This document shows positions 37,153 to 47,979 of a DNA stretch of 64,000 nucleotides, piece by piece. Location of the stretch: positions 593,588 to 657,587 of the forward strand of contig VZRR01004731.1 of the NCBI GenBank assembly GCA_013398015.1, given 5' to 3'. The translations under genes were made by a program, and so were the position numbers. The notes below the pieces were generated by a model. That model made no database searches, was not told the DNA's origin, and was given only the letters and a program-made list of their open reading frames with translations. The DNA is from Oreocharis arfaki. Taxonomy: Eukaryota > Chordata > Aves > Passeriformes > Paramythiidae. The stretch's first letter is position 1; every line of letters starts with the position of its first letter.

Positions 37153-40100
37153 ATTTTCAACTGTGGGATGCAGAATCCCACTCAACGGTTGCTTCAGTGA
37201 CAGACTAAAAAAGTATTCTTGATATATAATAATGCAGTAATTTATGGGGGTGCATTCTCCCTTAACCATAACCTCAGACTCATCTGTTCTTTGCAAGCAA
37301 TTGTTTCTGAAGCAGCATTGCTGTGCCCCTCATCTGAAACACAGAGAACAGCTGCCAGCCACAATAGGAAATGGTTTGCACGGATTGAAAGTATTTCTGA
37401 AACCCCACCAATTCCACTCCATGAAAAGAAAAAAAGAAAACCCAAGCCAAAAAAACACAAGTAACAACAAGAAAACCCAATAGAATCTGATAGTCTTTAT
37501 TCTGTTCACTGTTGAGAAGTAAGGATCTTTGTTTTCTCTTTCAGACCATCCTGTTATTCACACAGTCAATTACAGACCTAACCAATTCTATAAATGGCTG
37601 TTCCCCGAACTCATGGTTTAAGCTTAGGTCAAAAGACGATCACTCACATGTGAGGTATGACTCTCCTCTGGCAAAGTAAAGCCATTCTGGTTCCTGACAA
37701 TGCTATATTTAACTTATTTTTAACCATCCTGATTTTCTGCCTCTTTTCCTCAAAATAAAAAGTGGTAGATGTCAGAGGAAAGGGATTCTGCAATCCTCAG
37801 TTTAAAAGGCCAACTAGAGGCAAACTCAGAGCCAGGAGTCAGCCAGTGGCAGCATGGACAGATTAAGACCTTCTAAACCGTAAGTTCCATTTTAACATGG
37901 TACCACTGACCTACCAAAAGTCACATGAAAATCTCAATGACTCAGTGCAGGATTATAACATTTGTTTACCTAATACATGGGTTATCATAAAGATGCAATT
38001 TAGAATAACCAGATTGTTACCATTTGCAGAAAACTAATGCTCCTCTGATGCCTTATAAAGCTGTGACTACTACCTGCACACTGAGATCATCAAGAAACAA
38101 ATGATGCCCTGTAAAACCTATTTAAAACAAAGCAAGCACATTTAGGCGATATAGGTTTAACCTTGTAAATTTAAGGTAATACAAGGTAAATTGTGCTAGC
38201 GCTCTACAAAGGCACAGCACCTACCCAGCAGAGGCTGCTTCATTAAGTGGGGTATGTACTTTTGAAGGCACAGTACATTTAGCCAGAGTTTTAGATGAAC
38301 AAGTACCTATTTGCACCTACTAGCCAGAAGCTGAAATAACTGATAAGAAACTCTACCCACAGACACTTGGAGGCAAGTGATTGTTCCCGTCCTCAATGTG
38401 TCCACAAAAATGCAAACATCACACCAGCCACTGGGCTCCCAAGCTGACCAGGAGCAGATGTATTTAAAAATATCCAGGACCCCGTTTTAAAGCCATAACA
38501 ATGCAGTCAAATAACAGGACATCCAAAAACATGCAGCAGAGTGACTAGCTACCCCCACTCAATTTAGTTATCACTGATAATTAGACCTTCCTCCCACATG
38601 CCATGCTGTCAGAATCAACAGGCAAGTTTCTGTGGAACTTCAAATCCTGGAAGGGTTTTGGAGACAGGGGGTTGGTGCAAGATTGGATCAATTTACGTTT
38701 TTTAATAGGTCAATGTTTTTAACATATTTCTATTCTACCAAATAAAACTGGATAGGCACTGAAAGGTGCCAAGGACCAATCAAACCTCCAAGGGTCTGAA
38801 AATGAAACCTCAAAACACTTTAACAATTAAAAACTTTGGAAGCAAATCAGCCTCATCTGTGTGCCTGGCAGGAAGATAAAAAGTCTCCATGCACAATCAC
38901 ATCTGATTTCCTGCAAAGCTCTGCTCTGAAAAGCAGGAATTACAGGAGGAGAGTGCCTGGGTTGCAAACCCAGGCGAGCCCTCACTGTTCACCTTCAGTG
39001 CAGTTCCTGAAATGGGAGCCAAGTGGAGAGCATGGCCATAAAGCTGTACTATCCTGATGCAGGAGAAAGCTTCTAACTTATGAGTCAGCATCTCCTTTTA
39101 AATGAAAGGCAAAAGCAGTGGGAAAATGTCTCTGAAAAGTTATTCCTTTCCTTCTCTTCCCCTTCCCCCAGCTTTCTAGAGAAAGCTTTTGTACTTTTTA
39201 GACAAATTGCACACAGTTTGTGCAATCTTCCTGATTGGAAGACTGAGTCTGCTAATAAAATCAAATGCAAAACAACAACAAATCTATTTTTGATGGGTTT
39301 GCTTGTCATGCCATGGCCCCCAGCTTCCATTCTCAGGGATTTACCAAAATACTTGTTTATTTACACAGAGCTGGAATTCTGGAGTACCAGATTCTCTTCT
39401 GACTGACCTTTGGCCATGCTTAGAGGTTACAGCAATTAAATATATTTCCAGTGACATCAGTAGGGAAATAACTGTGCCATAAATAACAAGTTACAAAAGG
39501 TGTGGCTTTGTCCATCCCTTACCAATACCCAGCTGTGTGAAGGATAATGGAAGTTGTCTCCTCACCCCAGGCCTGAGCAAACTGCCAGTCCCTTTCCCTT
39601 CAGTGAACACAATCTCTGCCCACTCCAGGTAGACACAATTTTCTCCTGTCACGCCTCTCAGCTCACTGGGAGAGGGGCTGAGTCACAGACTTACCTCCTG
39701 CTCTCTCTCTAACACTACAAAGCAAGTGGACACTGAAAATAAGAAGAAATTCATATTACTGGGTTTAAGTACTTTATGCCTTGAAATAAATCCCTGAGAT
39801 GCTCTGAGTTAACCTAAATAAATCACGAAATTTTAGGAACAAATAAAGGTGAAACTCCTCCTATTAGGTTTACAGATCTCAAGCCTCTGGGACTCATGTT
39901 TTAAAGCTTTCCCATGTAGCTACAAAAGCCAGAGAGGGTCAAGATTTCTGATAGTCACTTAGCTTCAAGCCTTAAAAGAAGGAAGAAAAAAACCCAAATA
40001 CAAACCAAAAAATCCTCCATTAAAATTGGCAGCGTTGACAAGAGTAAAGAAGAAAAGCTGTTGTTTTTTCCTTTTGCATTTACCACTGTCTCCCACACAA

Positions 40101-41267
40101 TAGCATTGGGTAAGAGCACATTGTGACAGCACTTCTAGATCTTACTTTAAAATTCCTTAGTCACTGTAATTGTATACAGAGCAAACAAGATCTGCTTCAC
40201 TTGCCAGCAGAACAGAGCAGCACCTGGACTGCAACATGGCAGCCTTACAGGATGTGTAAAGATGAAGACGAGAAAAATCAACCAGTCTGGAATTTGAATA
40301 CTGGAAGGCCAGACCAGCACACTCTGACCTAAAGTGAGCAATGCTACCTTTAATGACACAAAAGAGATATTTGATAACCATCCAGTGTTTCGATTATAGC
40401 TTTGTCTCTCTCTGTGAAAGCTGACAACTACTTCTTGCAGGGGACAGCCACCACGCTGGGGGTGTGACACAGTTGTAGTGTCCCTACAGGGATTCAGGAT
40501 GTGATAAAACCTACCACGTTCTACCTAATGAAGGTCAGCTCTTCCCTGCCCCACCAGAGGTATTCATCCCCAAAAAATGGCACGTCTGGAGATGGAAAAC
40601 AAGAACGACTTAGGTGAGATCCACCAACCCAGGGCGGGAAGTTTCACACTACCAAAATTTTCTGGTATTTTCCTGGCGCAAATAACTGCATATTCATCTG
40701 CACGTTATCAGCATATTCATCAGCACATCAGGCTTCTCTCGAGCGGCCACAATGGTTAAGAACATCTTCTTCTCATTCACTAGCTCTACTTGTAAACCCC
40801 TCCACAGTGACCCCTGCAATTACTGTTTCCACATGAATCATTACGTGCTGCCTACACTTCAGCCTCATTCCCCAAAAATATCTGTTGACTGCAAAAACAC
40901 ATGCTACCACAGACCTTTCTTACAGATCAGCCTGCAAGCAAGCAAGCTGCAGGACTTTCCTGCATGTTTATTTTGTGAACCCCACATGCAGTAATCTCAT
41001 CTCCCAGAGAACACGTGTGTACAGCTCAGCCCTGGGGGACAGGGTGAGTCTGCTGTTCCCTTCCCTGGGGAGGCCCCGTGCTATGGATGGCTGCTGTGTG
41101 GAAGCACATTGCTGAGGCACAGATCAGCCTAGGAACATTTCTCCTTGGATGAAGAGCTCCCTTTGAACTCTCTCATAATTGCACCGACCTTGTGCACACA
41201 TGTTCGTTGCCTGAGCTGTGGGTGGGAGGCGCATCTGGCGCCAGCTCTTTGCAAATCTTGCACAGCT

Positions 41268-41345
41268 TCATTCTCTAGACCACTGAAATCAACATGGGCT
41301 TTTCCACAGACCTCTTCAAGCTTTGGGCCAGACCCACATTCCTTC
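41268..41345 (-). repeat. Decayed palindromic sauropsid-type repeat
   Basis: CACTGAAATCAACATGGGCT ... CTTCAAGCTTTGGGCCAGAC. It resembles the same palindromic repeat class as 23051-23119, with a degenerate centre. It lies inside a long chance open frame (41145-41624). Confidence 0.35.
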
Positions 41346-42403
41346 AATTTTAATGGACATCGGAACTGCACTGAGTACTTTCAGGCAAGTGTTGAGTCAC
41401 CACCCTATTGCTGCAAGGCCAGGAGAGTGACCCGCTCAGCCAGCTTTTTGCACAAGCCCTCAAGGCAGACCTTATTCACTACGCTCACTGTGTGCATTTT
41501 TTTCTCACCAAGACGGAGGAAGATTAGACAAACTGGCCATGAAGAGTCTTGGGCTAGAAATTTGGAAAAACATTTTTTTTCCTTCCCTTTTCCAAAACTT
41601 TCATTCACCCAAACCCTTCATTAACAGAGAAATGTCCCTCTCTTTGGCACACAACTGCCCACCTCAGCTTCACCCTGGGACTGCAGGGGACATCAACAGG
41701 CAGGAACCCCAGCTCATTAAGGCTCCACCACTTTCTCAGTCTGCTCCTCAGGAAGTGAAATGTTGGGCTCTTCCTTGCTTTGGCCTGGGGTACATTCATA
41801 ACTCACCATTTGGCCTCCAGAAAGGAAGCCTTACTGTTCCTTACTCACACTCAGTAGAGCTTTAGTCACTGAGCTGTCTCACAGAGCGCAGAAGAAATTC
41901 TTACGTAGTAAATAACGTGTGCCATTAATTATGTCAGTGCTTGGCCCACATCAGAGCAGCTGTCAGGGCCCCAAGAGCATCAACAACCCTTAAATGCTCT
42001 GTCCAGCCAGACCTGGGACTTGCACTCCCAAAGCCACCGCCCAAGAGACCAGAAGCCCGGGGTAAGCTCAGGCTCAGCCATGCTGCAGGTTCACCGACCC
42101 CCAGCCCTGTCCTTGCTGGGCCTGACTCGCTGCATGGATTTAACTTGGTCCTGGCTCTTCCCTCTTCATCTGCACAGTGATCGCTGGGCTACCAGTGAAA
42201 CCTGTCACTGTCACCAGCCTGGTCCCACTTGGGCACTGTGGGACTCCGCTGAGGTCAGTGAGAGCATTGTCCTGCCTGTGCTGGGGTCACCCTCAGCTCC
42301 TGGCTCATCCTTTTTCATGGTTCAGCCCTTGCTCTCTGCTCTCTGACAGTGCCATGCATCCCACACTGTTTCCATTTGCTGGTCACCCTCCCTGGATTGA
42401 CAG

Positions 42404-42612
42404 ACCCTGCAGCACAATTAGAAGAAGAATCACATGATAGCCAGGGGCTGGCATTAAATTTTGCAGGAAGGAGAAATATCAGAGCACCTTTTCCAGAGGG
42501 ATCTGGCACCTTGGTTTTGACCCATGGAAAATCTGGAGAAGTAGCAGCCAACCTGGCATCAGAGCAGGTTTGGGAAACTGGGTCACTGGTTTTCCTGGTG
42601 ATTAATTCCAGG
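42404..42612 (+). CDS. Candidate internal exon, unrecognised protein
   Basis: 209-nt plus-strand candidate, acceptor ..CACCCTCCCTGGATTGACAG| and donor TTCCAGG|GTAAGA, phase 1 to phase 0. It reads PAAQLEEESHDSQGLALNFA..., later PEGSGTLVLTHGKSGEV, and ends ...VFLVINSR. By hand, 28 of 69 codons begin with G. In the same frame past the donor only 8 of 41 do, and upstream of the acceptor 2 of 18 do. The bias therefore changes at both predicted splice sites. The frame stays open for 163 codons overall (42349-42840). A minus-strand frame (42315-42551) is also open. No family recognised. It may be an exon of an antisense or nested gene, or a decayed coding insertion. Confidence 0.32.
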
Positions 42613-44675
42613 GTAAGATACCCATCTGGTTCAGACAGAGTTCAGAACATCCATGCTTATACAATCAGATGTATGAACAGGAAAGGCACCTTTGCAAGCA
42701 ATCATCTTTCTTCAAGCAGAAATACTGCATCACAGAAACACATGATTTCCCGCTCACAAAAACAGCTGATGGACAAATTCAATTATTCAAGCTTAGCAGG
42801 GCTCTCAGTTATCCAGACTTTCCTAGCTAGCCTGAGGTAAAAATAAAATCTTAAAATAAGTTTGTTATTCCCACAGAAACAAATATTCAAAAGATTCTGC
42901 CATTTGCACTAAATGCATTGTGGCAAGGAGCATCCTTACAGCCCCACAGCAAAATTAGAACTGCACCAGAGGGTTTTCTTCAGGATATGCAGCAATCCTT
43001 GTGAGCACTCTGGCCTTGCCTTACTCTCTGCCTGTTGAGAGCTCAGGCTGGAGGCACTGAAAGGAAACTGGAGTCCAGTTTTGGAGCTGTTTTATATTTG
43101 GTCTTAGAGATCCACTCCTCCTCTCTACATGTCATCCTTTCAAACAAAACAACCAAGTCTTACTCTCTTTCCTATCCACAGGTAGAGGCAGAGAAGTTTC
43201 TATTTAGAGCAGACACCAAGAACCAGGAGCACCGTATGAACTTCAGAAGTTATTGCAGGTTCTGCAAAGTGGCACAGTGATGTGCAAAACTAATACAAGC
43301 CAAAAATGGAGCATATGCTCAACAGAGAAAACCACCAGAGGTGGATTTCAAATCTGGGTTTTTTTCAAAATGTATCACCTGTATAGGCACCTTCATAGTG
43401 ACATCCTGTACTATATGCTACCAGCAAACCAAGATACAATATCTGGAAACAGATCATTTTGTTTTGGGAGAGATACCATTTTACATACAGCTGTCTGCTT
43501 TCTAAATCATCTACCTGCATTGTTTGGTTCCACCCACACCTCACTCCAGCCCTAAATACTGTTGTCTTTAACTAGCCAACCAAAAGCTCTTGCAGTGTCA
43601 CTGCCTACATATTCTGGGGGGTTTTTTGTAGGGAGGATTGCGGGGTTTGGCAGGGGGAGAGACTGTGGCTGGGTTTTTTTATTCCCCAGAAGTTAAAAAG
43701 GGGGCTTTGCCCTCCAACCTTTGGTGGTTATTCTGATCCAGATGCCTACAAAAGGCACACTCGTATTCTGAGGACATGTGCAAGGACAGTATGAGACAAT
43801 AAAGAGCAAAAGTGGGCTGGAATTTGTGTCCTGGGAGTCCCACAGGTAGTCCAGGTTTCCAGAAGGGAAACCTGGAGGAAGACGAGAGATCCTGTATGTT
43901 CTCTCCCTAAGGACAACTTTAGGGCTCTAACGTTGTCTGCATTGCTCTGTTTCAAGACTGCATACTTGCTCAAAAAAGCAAAACTCAGCTTCCTAAAAGA
44001 TACTCAGTTCTGCAGGTACTTGTACATAACAGTGACCACATTCATAAAGTTTTAATATAATAGAGAAAATACATAAAACAATGCTCAGCAATGAGCACAA
44101 GCCTTATGGGTACATAGGTCATCTGGAACTGAATCCAGAAGTTTAAATCATTAGGTTTCTGGATGTGGCAAAATTAGCCGGGCCCCATCATGAGACCTAA
44201 CCTTCCCACATGGGTCACAAAACAGGAAAGGCCGGGACTAAGAACAACAATAACTGCAAGAAAATAAACTTTATCTGAAACTAATCCGTTACTAACGATT
44301 CAAGGAAGATTATGTCAACTCCCCATATATGGGTTCTTTATCAGAAGGGGTAAAACACTACTGTGTGAAATAACAGATGTGACTTGCACATTTAATCTGC
44401 AATTGAATGTCCATCAATTACTCTTCTCTTGTTCCTCAGAGGGACAATAGGAGAGGATTCCCAGCAGCAAAGGAATATCTACTGAGGGCTCAGTTTGTAT
44501 ACAGTCAGGGTATTCCACTGTCCACAGGATCAAGAGCTTTGATGTGACCTTTCCTAACAAAGACGTAAGATTCACTCTCCTACAACCACCTGAAAGGAGG
44601 ATGTAGCAAGGTGGGGGTTGGTCTCTTCTGCCAGATAAGGAGGCAGGATAAGAGAAAACAGTCTCAAGTTGCACC
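42613..44675. other. Unannotated non-coding stretch
   Basis: Nothing supported apart from a G-run cluster at 43616-43657. Confidence 0.4.
43616..43657 (+). other. Four-G-run motif (possible G-quadruplex)
   Basis: Runs of G6, G3, G4 and G5 are separated by loops of 9, 8 and 7 nt. Long loops make a stable quadruplex uncertain. A T-run follows. Confidence 0.35.
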
Positions 44676-44677
44676 AG

Positions 44678-44905
44678 GGGAGGCTAAGTTTGGATATAAG
44701 GAAAAATTTCTCCACCAAAATGGTGTCAAGCACTAGGACAGGCTGCCAGGGAAGTGGTTGAGTCACCATTCCTGGAGGTATTTAAAAGCCATGTGGATGT
44801 GGCACTTAGGGACACAGTTTAATGGTGGACTTGGCAGTGCTGGGTTAACAATCAGATTCACTGATCTTAGAGGCCTTTTCCAAACCAAAGCATTCTACGG
44901 TCTAT
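44678..44905 (+). mobile_element. CR1 LINE, truncated 3' end
   Basis: Plus orientation: GGGGAGGCTAAGTTTGGATA, GGAAAAATTTCTCCACCAAA, GGACAGGCTGCCAGGGAAGT, TGGAGGTATTTAAAAGCCAT, GTGGATGTGGCACTTAGGGA, then TTTTCCAAACCAAAGCATTC and TACGGTCTATTCTGA. All blocks of an avian CR1 3' end are present in order. About 225 bp, 5'-truncated. Confidence 0.96.
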
Positions 44906-47554
44906 TCTGAGTATTTCAGTATATTCAGATATATAGAAACAGCTGTCTGTAATGCGAGCAGAATACAGAATATTCCACAAAATTCTTGTATTGCTTCCTG
45001 CAGAATTCCAATTTGCTGGCTGAAATTCAAGATCCTGGAATTTGGCTCTTGATGCTTCTTCTTGATCAGGTATTAGCATTCTTCCTGATGCCAGCCTGAG
45101 AATACTTCCAGTGTTTTTCATAAACAGTCTCTCAGATCACACTGCTCTGGTCCATCTGTGCTGCAAGGCTGCAGACAGCTCCAGTCCAGAGAGAGCTTGC
45201 TGGAGGCATGAGCTGTGCAGCAGAAAGCCATGCTGATTGCTCCTCCATGGAAAAATGAAAATGCTTCCTGTCCATGCACATAGATTTGTTGGAAGCAGTT
45301 CGCTCTGAAATTTGTGGTACAATCAGTTCAGTGTTAATTACACATGTTCATAACTGATGACCAGCTCCTTCTAAGAGCTGAATTTCTGCAGCTGGAGAGG
45401 CCAACAGACCTGCCTGTTACCAGGATTTAATGGGAAGCGTCCTGTAATTTTACAAAAATATGGACACAGGAGGAATGCCTCTCTGTATCGTCTGCAGGCA
45501 TTCTCCTTGCATGAAATGAGGCATAAAGGTTTTCACTAGACACACACTTAACAAGAGTTATAGCAGGTTTTGATCTCTCCCCTTCAGCACCCTCAGGCCT
45601 CATCCACAACAGCTGAGACACTCTAGCTAAAGCCTCAGTGAAACTATTGCCGTTGATGAAATTTCCTCTGACCAGGGAGGTCAGGGATATATTTTGGCCA
45701 GGAACCTTAATGACCCAACAGCACTAAGACAAACCTTTTCCAGCTATTCGTCTGCATTCTTTAAGCATGAGGACATGAAGAAGGGGAAGCACTGAACTAT
45801 GTAAAGCTGTGAAGGAAAGAGAGACATTCCATGCTACAAAGCTGTTCCAGTTAGCATCTCATTTATATCCTGGGATATAAACATAACTTCTCTCCCATAT
45901 GTGATGAAGATTCCCATACATAATTTTTCAAGACCAGTGCTGCATAAACCTGCTTACAGCCCAAGCCACCCCACAACCTCTGAGAATTTTTAGTGATTGA
46001 CATCTTCAACCACTTTTTAGTATACTACCAATAAATGAATCAAAGTTAACACGTATTTCTCTGCTTCCTGCCCACTTCTTTTATCTGCTTTTTCCACATC
46101 AAAAAGGGACCTTGGATACTGCTTACACACACAGTTCATGCATGTAGGAAGACCAAGAAATCTGGGTTCAATCACCAACTGGCGCTTGTAGACAACACTG
46201 GGATATGAATAAAGGTAATAAAAGGCAGCCAATGGAAAAAAAAAACATCTGAGGAGACCACAGTCTTGTTTACAAACAGCATGGCATGAACAGTGAAGGC
46301 AGGTATGGAGAAAAAGCAGATGAGGTAGGAGGGCGCTGTGCTGCCCAAATTCCCGCCAAAGTCCATAGGAACAAGAGATGGGTTTAGATAGACAAGCCTG
46401 TCACCAAGCTAAAATTCCCAAAAGAAACTAGGAGTTCATTTCTCTCTCTTATTCATGCATACTTTAGAAACCTCTGGAGACCGCTCTGCAAACTGGAACA
46501 ATAAAACAAAATGTCAAGACAATAAATGGTGCGTTGAATCTCTGCTGTCTGTTGGAGGAAGGCCTTTTCTGACTTGAGGGCAGTACCTTGTTTTCACTTC
46601 ACGACAGCAAAGCACTGCAGAGTAAGCATTGTCTTTCAGGATGACCTCAACAAAGAGTGGGGCAGCACAGAGGTACACGGCTGGATCAATTACCTTCCAA
46701 AACTCCAAGCTGAAATCCACCTTGCCACGGGTATATCTCACTATTCTTTCGTCATCTATTCTATGATGTCATAACAGGTATATTGTTAGAGACACAGATA
46801 AACAGCAGGAATCCATTTTATTTTTCTATAATTCTGAGGAAATTAATTCCAGTTCCATTTCTGCTCCCAAACTCCAAGAAACTCCATATATATTGCAATA
46901 TATCAGCAGTGAAACAGTTCATGTTTTGTTCTCACTTACAGCGTAAGCACTTAAAACTAAATGTAGACCTTGCTTCCCTTTTCTTTGACCAGAAGAAATT
47001 CACTGTTATTATCTATCTACACACTTCACTCTGTTTGGAACTTTAATTTCTGGAAATGAAGGGTTTTATGCAAAAGCTGTAAAGCAAGTGCCCTGTTAAA
47101 CTACGGTGAAGCATCAAAGAGGCAACTTTGTGGCCAAAAGACTCAAAGCCCCAGCTCCATCTTTGGCATATTGGGCAATTCCAGTCATGCAAGAAATTTT
47201 ATTTTCCTCCACTTGATTTCTTAAACTATAAAACAGAGATACTGGCTAAAATTATTCAAGGACATTACAATACCCACAGTGTCATTCCTTGCTTTTATCT
47301 CATGTTTGAATGAGACCAAAAATCTTGTGTTGCACAATAAGCCAGTTGTGCTGATACGTCCATTATCCTATAAAAAGCATTTGCTGGGTTTGTTTCTGCT
47401 TCAGTTGGGTCTTTAGCCCACTCTGGCTCCTCAGGAAGCTCTCCCAGAATCAAACAAATTCCAGAAAGAGTTCAGCACAAGCAAAACAGCATATTTTAAT
47501 CATGCTTCACTGAATCAAAACCTTTTAATTAGCCTTAGTAATGGCTCCATCCAG

Positions 47555-47640
47555 CTTTGCAAAGCACTCTGGAAAATTGCATTGAAAAGTGCTGTATCAG
47601 AGCTAGGTATTATTACCTACACAAATATGAGCTAAAGACT
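47555..47640 (+). repeat. Possible ancient SINE/LINE-tail relic
   Basis: CTTTGCAAAGCACTCTGGAA then AAAGTGCTGTATCAGAGCTA and GGTATTATTACCT resembles the tail motif of ancient amniote repeats (..AAGCGCTATATAAATGCTAG..TATTATTA). Confidence 0.35.
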
Positions 47641-47955
47641 TCGAAATGCATAAAGGCAACATCTTTATGCCTTCATTGACTTAAACACTGCTTCAAGTCA
47701 TAAGATATTCCTCAAGGAAGAATTTCAAATCATTTAACAATTAATAACTTTGCAACACCTTTGAAAAATAAATAGTGAAAAGTGGGCACTCACAAATTGC
47801 TTCATCGGCTGGAATACAGCTGTTTCTGGTTTAAAACATAATACTCATTTGACAGTGCAAGGCCACAGAAGTAAAAGGGCACAAAGGAAAAAATATTGCT
47901 GTATCCATTTAGAGCAAGAGAGGAAGTTTGTGGAGGCAAAAGCACAGTAAACCAA

Positions 47956-47979
47956 AACAAAATAAAATAAAATAAAAAC
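47956..47979 (+). repeat. (AAAAT)n microsatellite
   Basis: About four units of AAAAT within an A-rich context. Confidence 0.85.

Larger units (their letters stand above)
27350..41265. other. Long non-coding stretch with scattered relics
   Basis: About 14 kb. No supported exon. It holds ancient repeat relics (28904-28945, 31010-31056, 33920-34000, 37094-37152), a 21-bp tandem duplication (29561-29602), A- or T-rich tracts (28561-28572, 30412-30430, 32101-32112), a pyrimidine-rich patch (about 35214-35265) and a local CpG patch (35885-35950). The remainder is intron-like. Confidence 0.4.

Noticed and set aside
41145..41624. 159-codon plus-strand open frame
   Set aside because: It crosses a decayed palindromic repeat and its composition is not coding-like.
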